NCBI RefSeq assembly: GCF_963678635.1 | Contig: NC_087063.1 | Coordinates: 22,450,701-22,514,700 of the forward strand | DNA: 64,000 nt | Direction: 5' to 3' | Origin: Symsagittifera roscoffensis | Taxonomy: Eukaryota > Xenacoelomorpha > Acoela > Convolutidae | In this document: piece by piece, positions 24,001 through 36,000 of the stretch | Layout: each line of letters starts with the position of its first letter | Numbering within the stretch: position 1 is the first letter of the stretch | Notes under the pieces: generated by a model | Databases searched by the model: none | Told to the model about the DNA's origin: nothing | What the model saw: the letters and a program-made list of their open reading frames with translations, nothing else | Made by a program: the position numbers and the translations under genes

Positions 24001-27000
24001 ATATTGATGCATTTAGGTATATATGCACTTTTTGAGTCCAATCGAAAGTCATCTGCTGAAAGTGACATAATTAGCACTCTCCAAATACAAACGTGGAAAT
24101 GGCGCGAAAAAAACGTGAAGGATTTCTAGTTTTCGAAAGTTGAATTCAATGGCGTGGGATCTAGGATATTCTCAAGGGGTCGACATTTTTTTCTAGGTCA
24201 AACAAAAATTGATTTTTTTGAGCTCGCTGGAAAAACTAAAACTCTAATTTGAAAATGGGTTAATAAAACAAAAAAAAGTGTCAAACATAAATCAACATGT
24301 TCCTGAAAATCAAAGAGCTTGGACATATATTTTTTCTTGAAGTCGCAAGTTGAAGTTTCAAAAAATTGAGTCCGTTTTTTTTCTCATTCTTTGCGTTTCT
24401 TACTCTGATCCAACTCAGTTGGCTATGTTAATTAACTTGCAACAGTAATTTTGATCAGTTATGAGATAATATACTCTTTCTGTTTTTGTGTAACTTCGCT
24501 TTACACAAAATTTTCATTATTATGCAGGCGCAGGGTCTAGGATATTTTCAAGGGGTCAACATTTTTTACTAAGTTAACCAAAAAATTGATTTTTTTGAAC
24601 TCGCTGAAAAAACTAGAACTCTAATTTGAAAATATTTTTGCGACATGCGATTTTTGAAAAGACGAAAGTCTTGACCAAAAAGTTGGCATTTTTTCACTCC
24701 ACTCCCCCCTCACGATTAGTTTAAAATGACGCCAAAAGCGCCCTCAGAAAGTTTTTAGGGTCGGTCAGTATAAAGGGGCGCCTAGTTCTGCTACTAGGCG
24801 CCCCTTTATGTTACTCAATGAGCAGTCGTGGTCAAGTGGGTTAGGCACATCTCTCTTAACACGAGGGTCATGCGTTCGAATCCCGCTTCGGTCACGGCTA
24901 GAGGGGTCCCAGTGTCATCCGCCTCCTCAAGGTGGGACCGGCTGCGGCAAAATGGATGACATCTCCCCGTCCCCCACGGTTGGTCCTGCACTGAGCAGGC
25001 CGGGGCTAATAAAAAAAAACTGGAGAACTTAATTTGGCGAAATTACTGACTATTTGGTATTTATGTCATTCGGAAAATTGACCTATTTGCCCTTTGAAAT
25101 CTGAAAAATCTTGAATATATTTTTTCTCAATTGTCCTTGATTGCAAAGAGTTGTTTTGAATCATGTTTTTTTTTAGTATTTAAATGAATTCTTGAAGTTT
25201 TTCAAGTAGGAATGAACCATGTGAGCTCTCTCCCGTTCAGGTCGTGTGTTTTCTTTCTCTAAACTTTGATGTAAAATGCTTCAATGTTTACATAATTAGC
25301 ACTCTCCAATTACAAACGTGGAAATGGCGCGGAAAAAACGTTAACGATTTTTAGTTTTGAAAGTTGAATTCAATGTTTAGATTTCCAGCGGAATAGAAAG
25401 TTTGCCTCTTGATCCATTTTTCACTAGTTGGTTTCATGTTATCAAAAAACTGCCAAAATAGTTTGTTCTAGAAGATCAAAAAGCTTAAAGGCGTCTATTT
25501 TTTTGACATTGGAAAGCTTAGATTTTTTTCAAGAAAGTCAGTGTTTTTTTAGGTTAACTTGCGTTCATTACTTGTTTTTAATCTTCGAGTGGCTATGTTT
25601 CACGAAAGAGTTTACTTAGATGCAAAACTTGCTGCAATTGAGGAAAACTAGAGTTTTCAGACACGGATTACCTTTGAAAGTCATTGAAACCAAATACTGA
25701 TAGCTTCATAGAGCTAAGCTTTGATTATTTTCTCTTGGTCTAAGCAAAAATTTTACTGAATTTTGAAGGAAAGGTTGTTCAAAATGGACATTGAAAACAG
25801 GCATTTTAGAGAGTAAAATCCTGAATTTGCGCCTAGTTTTGTTCACTAGTGTAAGTGTTCTTTTTCGAAGCCTATCGTTTATCATGTCTCAAATATTATG
25901 ATAACCAAATGGAATTGAAGCAAAGTATTTACCCGAACGGCATAAGCTCTGTGCATCAATTACAACGATATTTATCTTGAGAGAATTATTTGGTGAATAA
26001 GATGTGATAAGTAGTTTCGATGTTAATTCAAATGTTAACTCACACTTTTATTCATCCATAAAGCTTACTGGTATTCAACTGTTTCTTGTGAGAGTTTTTT
26101 CCTGCAAAATTTTCTTTCAGATCTTGTTATATATTTTTACCAGTTTATCCGTCAGAATTTTAAAAAATAATTTAACAAGATCTGACAGAAAATTTTGCAG
26201 GAAAAAAACTCTCACAAGAAACAGTTGAATACCAGTAAGCTTTATTGATGAATAAAAGTGTGAGTTAACATTTGAATTAACATCTAAACTACTTATCACA
26301 TCTTATTCACCAAATAATTGTCTCAAAAAAATATCGTTGTAATTGATGTACAGAGCTTATGCCGTTTGGATAAATTTTTTGCTTCAATTCCATTCTCCTA
26401 GGATATTCTTAAGGTGTCAATTTGGGATATTAAAACAGTCTATTGTATTACAAATAGCTCTTTAGCTTCAAGGTATCATGGTTCTGTAGCGTAGAGGTAG
26501 GGAAGGAAACCCGCAACAAAATAAAAGGATTGGAACCTGGGCAGGGTCGGATGTTTTTAATGAACTTTTTCGTATACAAGTTAAAATGCGCCCTCTCTAT
26601 AAATTGAGGCTTCTTAGTTGGTAAATTTTTTTTTCAAATTGACTGTTATTGCTAATGCATTATAAATGGCTTGCGTCTTTTAGCAATTATGAAGACTCAT
26701 AACTGGCGTGTGTCACTTAAGAAATTTTGTATATTCAAAGTTTTACCCATTCAGTCTTTCCCAGTAGCGTTGTCGGTCATATTTTTGCTTTTGTATGCGA
26801 AGTGCAACTTCGCCTCTGTGTTCAAGTTCACTTCGTTTCCCTTTTTAAAGAGAGGGCAAACTGCACTATCGAACAGCTAAAATTTGAAGGTCAGAAAATG
26901 TGTAATCGAATTTTAATTTCGAAAATGAAATATAATTATCAAATTACCGGTACCCAGCGAAATAACATTTTAAAGTATTGATCCCGTTTTTTGAAAATGG

Positions 27001-30000
27001 GTTAATAAAACAAAAAAAGAGCTTGGACATATATTTTCTCTTGAAGTCGCAAGTTGAAGTTTCAAAAAATTGAGTCCGTTTTTTTTCTCTTTCTTTGCGT
27101 TTCTTACTCTGATCCAACTCAGTTGGCTATGTTAATTAACTTGCAACAATAATTTTGATCAGTTATGAGATAATATACTCTTTCTGTTTTTGTGTAACTT
27201 CGCTCTACACAAAATTTTCATTATTATGCAGGCGCAGGATCTAGGATATTTTCAAGGGGTCAACATTTTTACTAGGTTAACCAAAAAATTGATTTTTTTG
27301 AACTCGCTGAAAAAACTAGAACTCTAATTTGAAAATATTTTTGCGACATGCGATTTTTGAAAAAACGAAAGTTTTGACCCATTTTTTCACTTCACTCCCT
27401 CCTCACGATTAGTTTAAAATGACGCCAAAAGCGCCCTCAGAAAGTTTTTAGGGTCGGTCAGTATAAAAATGCGCCTAGTTCTGCTACTGGGGAACCTAAT
27501 TCGGCAAAATTAGTTCCTGATTATTTGGTATTTATGTCATATAGAAAATTGACCTATTTGCACTTTGAAATCTAAACAAACCTTGAATATATTTTTTCTC
27601 AATTGTCATTGAATGCAAAGATTGTTTTTGAATCATATTTTTTAGTGTTTTCTTTCTCCAAACTTTTTTTTCTCTAAGCTTTCTCTAAACTTCGATGTAA
27701 AATGCTTCAATGTTAGCTTTTTCAAGCAACAGTTTATTTTTGAACAGTTAAAAATCGTGACAATAGAAATTGTTTTTTTTTTCTGGGCCAAAGGTGTACT
27801 TAATTAATTATGAATTAAATGTTTTTTCCTTTAATTAGACAAACGAAGCGTAGTGTATTAATACAAATAATTTTCTCTAAATTAAGTCACAATTGAAAGT
27901 GCTCATTTGGTGGCACATTTGGTATATTTCAATTTTATCCTTTTTTAGCTTATGTGAGCATTACTCATTTAATGGCGTATGTTGTTGCTTTATTTTTGGC
28001 TGTTGTTAGTTTCTGTTTTGGAAAAATAAACATGTATTCTGAACATTTAAGGAAATTGTTGTTTTTAGTTTTTTTTTCAACGCTTTGGAAAATTTCTGAT
28101 TTTTTTCGCAATAATTTTGATTTTACTCAAACACTACTGTACCTTTTTTCAAATAAATTTTACCAATGGAAAAACTGGCTGCTCCTCTTTCGCTAGCCTT
28201 TTTTCATTTTACGTCCTGTTGTACGGCCGTCGAAAGTTTAAGTTGGGGATTTTCTTTTTCTTAAATTTTAAATGTTAAATGGACAAATCTTAGATGAAGG
28301 TTTCAATCAAAAGATCAAAGTTATGAGGATATCCCCTTTTCGAGTGGCTATTCCCTAATTTTGACAGAAAAAAGTTATGGCGTCAAACAAGCGCATTTTT
28401 TGACATTTCAATTAATTTTTTTTAACTTTTCTCAAACACTCCTCTATCAAATTGGAGATCAAGGCTTGAATGAAAAGAAAAAAACAGCTATGCGAATCTT
28501 TTTTGCGCAGGCAGCTATGCACTACTATTTGAAGAAAAATATGGTCTTAGTAAACGTCCAATGTTTGAAATTTGCCGTTTTTCGGGAAAGTTCTTTTTTG
28601 TTGCAAAAACTAACCTGCTGATTCTCAGGTTGATTCTTCATTAGAACCAACATAGCGCTGAAGTTTTTTGCTTGAACTATTTTACTCTGTGTGTTTGTAG
28701 AGGATCTTTTGTTGATTATTTTTTCAGTTTGTGCAGTTTTTTTAATAGAAATTTTGTCACTATTCTCAAACTATTAGCTAAATCTGATATTAAGGGTTCA
28801 ATCTAAAATATCAGGGTGCGCAAATTCTCAATCTAAAAATCAGAGTTGTGGAAATAATAGGCTATTTTCATTTTGTAATAGAAAAATTTTTATAAATTTA
28901 AGAACAGTCCAATTTTTGAATGTTTGATAGATTTTTAGAATTTTTTTTCGAAAACTACCCAGCCAAATCTGAAATAAAGTCTTCAATTGAAAAGCAAGCA
29001 GTAGTTATCTCCTTTCAGTGAGCGGCTAATCTTCGACCTAGGTAGAGAAACACTAGGGCTTAGCGTAAATACCATTTTTTTTGAAATTTGGATACACATT
29101 TCCGTATCAGTACAACAAATGGTTAAAATTATTAGAACAGGAAGATCCAGCATTAGCTGGGCCAGTAGCTTACTTCAAAGCGACAGTGGCGCAGATACCT
29201 GAACAGAAAATTTCTAATCGACAGATCGCAAATCAAATCCGGAATGTTAAAATAGTTTTTTTTGTTCGAATTTTTGCTGCATAACGTTGAAAATTTGATA
29301 AACTTTTGCTGCTTTGTTTATGACTAGTACTTGTAAAATTACAAGTGATCATGGTGGAGCAGATGTGAGGTGAGTATAGCATCAATTTATTTAATAGTAT
29401 ACAATTTATTTAATATATATCTTTTCTGATATTTTTTCTCATAGTTAAATAGTTTGGTGCAAAAAAAAACGAGACTGGAATAACTTGAATTTTCTCATAA
29501 ATGGCAAATCATAACGAAACATAATATAATACAGAATAGGCAAGAAAAATGGCTACAACCCAGTACGACTAAGCAGGGATTTGCTTTCCATGGCAACGAC
29601 TAACATTTAACAGTCTGCTTGGAATTGACTTCATTAACTTTAACCTCATTTGCGCAGTCACTTCATCTTGGCATTCGATTATATCTCCTCAACTCTTCGA
29701 TATTTGTGGAAGATTTTTTCCACAACAATTTTGCGAATGTTTCAACCATTTTCAATGGGTGATAGCTCAGTTTGGCGGCCATTGCAAAATATGGAAATGA
29801 TTGTCCTCCTCCAGTTTTTAGTAAATTTTGACGTGTGTGGGCGAGCACCGTCTTGCTGCAAGATCCAGACCTCTAGAAAAAGTGCGTCAGCGTACGGAAA
29901 AATTACCGCAGGATTTGACAATATTTAGGCACATTCATTTTTCCTGGGCCATCGACTATTTTACGATAGAATCCTCGGACTGAAATTGCTCCCCACACCA

Positions 30001-33000
30001 TCACTTTCTTTGGGAGCTGAAATTGTTGATATTTTGCCATTTTTTGAACACCAGACTGTCAGTTTGTTTCTGTGCATCTGGAATATGCTTTCATTGGTTA
30101 TTCACACTTCATCGAAGCCATAGTTTCCAATTTTCCGCAAAAATGTTTCGTTTCCTCATGGATGGTGGTTATTCCCAGAGTTTTTCTAGGGATTTTCTTC
30201 AAAATGTTACTTCTTTTTTATGTACGCTGAACCGTGGTTTTGTGTACAATTATGCCATCCTCGGGGTTAGGTCTTAGCGCAATTTTCTGAGCGGAAATAT
30301 ACGGATTTCTTAAAGCTATTGAGGCAGTTTTTTTCAACAAATTACCAGCTATTTTTCGAGGTCTTCCATTTCCCTTTTTCCGATCAAGGGGTTTTCTTTC
30401 ACGTATCTTTTTTAGTTTTCGGTAGTAGATGGACCTTTATATCTGCAAAGAACTGTACAAAAACTAATCTTCGTTTGTTGCTGGCATAGCTAACTCTTGA
30501 GGTCAATGTTTAAAAGTTGAGTTAGAACTAATGCGCAACAGTTTACCCCATGTAGTATGAACAGATATTAAAATTATACCGCCAATTTTTATATCATATG
30601 CAAGCGAAGGAATAGTTGAACAATTCTTGTTAAGCAATTGCTCTACCAAAATCAACGGAAGAGGAGCTAGGGGAATTTTTAAAATGAAACTAAAGTTTTT
30701 GCACCTCACATTAGTTTTTTCTAGTTCATCTTTTTGAGTTCTTTGACGTTTTTTCATTTGTCTATTTTCCCGTCTCAAGCAAAAGAAATACCATTTTAAA
30801 AAGTTCTTCAATTGCTTGTGTACACAAACGGCTATTGAGCGTAGTTTTAAATTACAAATGTACTTTTTTCCAACGCAACTTGCTCATGAAAGTGAATCAT
30901 TTAGCAGAACCTTTGTTGCATATTATTAGCAGTTTAATTGCATTTTTTTCGTGGCTAGTTTTTCTAGATTTTAAGCGGCATGGCACAGATGCTAGGACGT
31001 GCCGCCCATAAATTCTAGAGTGGTGCGATTCCGGCACATGCAATAATTTTATGATGCTTATTTTCATTCCTCTCTTCTTGTTTTGCATTTTGAGAATATT
31101 CTTGGGCGTTTTCTCCCTTGTTTTTGTTAAGTCAGTTTCGTCTGTGCCAATTTTTGCAAATGCCACAAAAAATCTGTGTTGAAACATTTTTCTCTTCTTC
31201 ACACCCAAATTTTGTGAAGAGCCAAACAAACCGTTGTAGAGCCGTTGAAGAGCCAAACAGTTATGGTTACATAAAAGTTACTTTTTTTCCAAGTTTTTGG
31301 CACTTTTAAACTGTCTGTGATTAAAGTTCTTCCCATTAGAGTGAAAAAATTCCATGATTCAGTTGTGTCAAATTGCGCTAGTTCTATCTACAAAATTTCA
31401 ATCATAATAGATTCTGGAAATTCACTATTTTTTTGGATATATGTTTTTATATATGGATCGACTATCATGCGCTCGTTACTTTTTTTCATATTGATCTATA
31501 TTATTTCAGTGTCTACCTTCTACGGCAGTTTTTATCTAAGTAACCTCATCATCATTTAGTTTTCTTTGCTAATTGTTCACCTCGGGCCTCGTTGTTGATA
31601 AAAAACTGTACTTATGAAAAATATTCTTTTAAATTCTATGCAACTGCGATATTCATTTTATCAGCAAGAAATTCATCGAAGTTACTTTTTGTCACAATTT
31701 TTGATGAGTCATCAGGAATTGAAAGAGGCAACTTTCACCATCATTCCGCCAAATGACTCATCATTAACTTCGCCCTCTCCGGCGCCAGATTCTGCTGCAG
31801 CCGGAGCCCAAAAATCTGAATTTCCTGCTGTTCCTCTAAAATTAGCCGCTGCACCAGCTAATCCGGAACTTGATCCCTGTGCCTGGTTGTTAGATGCCGT
31901 ATCACTGCATTCTCGACAACTGCATTGCGTAATTACGGTGTAATCGTAAGTCTGGGGTCCGGGTGAAATATAACCAGGTCTGTAACAGTTGATCAAAGTA
32001 GTCAGAGTCTTCCAGTCGCTGCCCTGGCAACACTCGCATCTTTTGAATTCGCCCCCATTAACTAACAGTACACTAGCACTGGCACACACTCCGAAACAGG
32101 CCGAGTGGATTATAGGTCCAACAGTGTCACATTTTAAGTTGTTGTATTCGAATCCTACTATTTCTTGGTGTTCGAACACAGGAGTGCAGCCTTGGCTTGG
32201 TCTGGTTATGCATTTGGGACAGCAGTCGTTCTCTGCCTGCGACAACACCTGGTCCTCTCCGCACCCGAGTCTCGGACATGAACTAGGACTAGGACAATTA
32301 GCTATTCCACTTGCTGAGGGGCTTTGAGGTATGCAAAATCTACATGACAGTTCGCAATTCTTTCGCATGTATTGATAGTACTGGTTTTGTGAGTCACAGA
32401 AACCACGGTTTTCGTATTGGTCGCAGTATTCGTCTTTGTCTTCACATTGGACTGGAGGAGTATTTTCTCCATTTGGTGTCGGTACAGGTGCTGTTCCAGA
32501 TCCGGTTTCCGATCCTGATCCCGCATTTTGAAAGTTAGTTCCACTTCCAGTCCAAGAAGATTGACCATTTCCTCCAGAAGTTCCGCTACTGCTACCGTGC
32601 CATCCGCCAAACCTGGCAAATGGGTCTTCGTTTCCACTTTGTCCCATGCACACTATTGTAAAGTGCAACAAAAATAGAATATTGCGAGTCATTGAATTCA
32701 TAGAAGGTTCCGTTGCTTGTTGATAGTTTTTAAAAAATTGAGATGTTCTTGAGGCTTCAAAATGACCTAGAAATTGGAAATGAGTTTTCAAAATGCATTC
32801 CGAACATCCAAAGGAGCATTGAAAACCGGTTACAATTTTTTCGAGATGTCTATAATTAGTAGCAAAAAGTTCGGACAGACGGAATTAATTAAAATGAACA
32901 ATCAGTGCTTTTTGACGGTCTTTTGCATGCAAAATCTGAAGCCGAACAACCTTGAATTTTTTGTCAGACCAAATTCAAAATGCGAGATCGTCGATTATCT

Positions 33001-36000
33001 GATGATCATGCTAGCCTAATTTTTAAAGACTGCGATGAACATCCAGATTTTACTATAAATTATTTCGACGCTTCGGATGCAATTGAACGCCTTGGCTATA
33101 GGTTTTGAGCGAAACTCGGATCTACTTAACAATCTCCTCCCCTTGTTGTATTTACTAAAGAATCTCTACCCCTGTAAATGAAAACAGTAGTAAGTTCGCA
33201 CTAGAGCATTGTATGTCAGCTCGAATTTTGCTGCATTCTGATTGGTCGAAATTTCGCTGCAAGTAATCTTATTAACGATCTCTTCCCCTTTGAAAGGGGG
33301 ATTGTTAAGTAGATCCCGTAACTCTGCTTTATGAACTTCCGAAGTTATGTTTATTTCAGTTTTAATTTCCGTTGATGTCTAGACAGTAGCTCTTTTTAAT
33401 TAATTCTGTCTGTCCGAACTTTTTGCAACTCTCTATACATTGAATAACTTCTATAGAGAGTTGCCAAAAAATTGGAACAGACAGAATTAATTAAAAATAC
33501 CAAAAGACCTATTTCAAAAAACTTTTGCATGCTAAAGCTAATTTTTCAGACAGAAAATATGACTCAAGGTCAACTAAAAACTCGAATTTGCTCGCAAAAT
33601 TTGCTCAAAATTGACAAATTGCTCTTTTTAGTTATTTTTGCCTGTTCCAACTTTTTGCTGCTAATTATAGGCCGAAAATACTAGTTTTTGAGCTGCCACA
33701 CCTTTTCTAGAGCATTAAAGTTGAAACAGCTGTAAGAAAGACAAAAAGCAATTTCAGGGAATTTTTTTTATATATTTATAGCTTCTAGCTCAGAATTTTT
33801 CTTAAATTTTTAGATGTTTTCCGACAAACTTTTCATGAAGTATATAATAAGTAGCAAAACGTTGGATAGACTGAATTGATTTACAAGAGCAAATGTCCGA
33901 GAGCAACTGTCCAATTGATTTACAAGAGCAAATTTACAAGACCTATTTCAGAAATTTGTGCATGCAGAAGCTAGTTTTTGAGACAAAAATTATAGCTCAA
34001 GATAGCTTGAAAATTTTGCATTAAAATTGTCAGGTTGCTCTTTTAAATTAATTTTGCCTGTTAAAACATTTTGCAATTTGCTATATACTTGAATGCGTGG
34101 AGTTACCATTTCACAACAATCAACATAAGTTTCTAACCTATACGTTTGAATACAAAGAGCAGTTGAAGTTGTTTAAGTAGTTGAAGTTTTCAGGCAGAAC
34201 TCCTTATTCAATGACACCTGACACCTAAATTTCAGACAAAGAAAACTTCTTGGCCATGTTTTAAACAGGTGGCGTCCCTCATGCTTGAAGGACCGAATGC
34301 TTGAAATTTATTCTAGTTTACTTTCAGCCAATCAGAATTGAGTATTCAAAATCTCAAAGTAAATCGCGAAAACCTAAAAGTAAGAAAATAAATCCAGGCC
34401 ATTAGGCTTAATATTGACCGATTAGATAATAAGCAGATGAGTTTTCAAGACTGAAAAATTCTTATAATTTTGACCTCATTAATCTTGATGATTATCGGAA
34501 TAGTATTGCGGTTGTAACCCGCAATTTGTAATATTTTTGATTATTTGCCACTGATTTAATACAATTTCTGTTAATATTAACTTGGATTTTATGAGAATGG
34601 CATAGAAACGCTTAGCGATTTGATTGGCTAAAATTTTTCAAGCATTCGGTCCTTCAAGCATGAGAACCCTTCCCTTTTAAACACTTTGGACCAATAAAGC
34701 GATTTGCGATTCACACAGGCTTTGACTCTGATGTAGTATATCAGCGTAAAATCTGTCTTCAGAACAAAAATAAGCGTCAGATAGTTGGGTCTCTGACAAA
34801 AGCAAGTGGAAGAAGAGTCCTCCAAGTTTGTTTACGCAAGCATAGCTTGCGTGTTATAGTATGAGCTCTCTTTTTTCCAACCTAAGTTGCAAATATAGTT
34901 GCGATTCAATTGTTGCGACAAAATAACCAGCTATTAAGTACAGCCAATGCTAAGGATTTTACCACAGACTATTGTATTACAAATCGCACTTAAGCTTCAA
35001 GGTATCATGGATCTGTGGCGTAGAAGTAGGGAAAAAGACCAGCCACAAATTAAGAGGGTTCGAACCTGGGCAGTGTCGGATGTTTTTAATGAATTTTTCG
35101 TATACAAGTTAAGATGCGTCCGTTCTGTAAATTGAGGCATGTTAGTTGGCAAAGTTTTTTTTTTCAAAATGACTGGTACGGCTAATACGTCATAATTGGC
35201 TGGTGTCGTTTAGCAATTATGTAGACTCATATTTGGCGTGCGTCACTTAAGAAGTTTTGTTTTTGAAACGAGTTTAGCATCCCAAAGCTCTTTATTGACT
35301 TTTAAGAAGAGTAGCCTCAAAGTGATGTGGATTCATGCTTTTTTGACGCGATCCAAGTGTGATTTTTTTTCGCGTATGAGGGATTCCACCGCTCACTATT
35401 TGTTTTGTTTTACATAATGGGGTTACTTCCACGCGCGGATCTAGGAATTTCTCGAGGGGGGGGGGGGGGCGGATTTTCAAAATTGTTTTTTTTAGATCGA
35501 CCAAATTGATTTTCTGAGCTCTCGAAAACACCTATAAAGACCCTGTTTTGAAAAACAGGCCAAAAATAGCGTTTTTAGGCACTTTTTGGAAAATTTCGAC
35601 CAAAAAATCGCGTTTTTTTGGCGCGCGCTCCCCCCTCAAAATTAATATAGATTGGCGCCTTTAGAAAAGTTTTAAGGTCAGTCAGACAAAAATGGATATC
35701 TCAAAACAGTACAATGGGGGGACCCTTGGGGTCGGCAGCGGGTCGAATCAGGGGCGGATCTAGGATTTTTTGAGGAGGGGGCGGATTTTCGAAAAATTTT
35801 CGAACATTTTGACGACCTTTTTTGTTTACTCACGAAAGAACCCAAGAACCCACCAAGACTCATGAAAGAAACCCTCCAAACACGATATGAAGAAAGATAC
35901 ATTGAACCTCTACTCGACAGCAATAGACCTCTAATCGAAAAGAAGTACAGAAACCTGCTAAAAACGATCCACACAAATGAGGTACGCGACGCCTTACAAA

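Larger units (their letters stand above)
24250..25290 (+). repeat. Direct segmental repeat, copy 1 (with SINE insertion)
   Basis: About 730 bp shared with 26988-27718 at high similarity: GAAAATGGGTTAATAAAAC, the TTTTGTGTAACTTCGCTTTA hairpin region, a hAT-like MITE (CAGGCGCAGGGTCTAGG start) and the downstream TGACCTATTTG section. Copy 1 carries an extra 226 bp (24796-25021), which is the SINE. Confidence 0.85.

Noticed and set aside
24808-25032. 74-codon frame
   Set aside because: Lies entirely over the tRNA-Ser SINE; incidental.
32702-32791. Upstream in-frame ATG extending the CTCK protein by 30 residues
   Set aside because: The extension lacks secretion features and would place the signal peptide internally.
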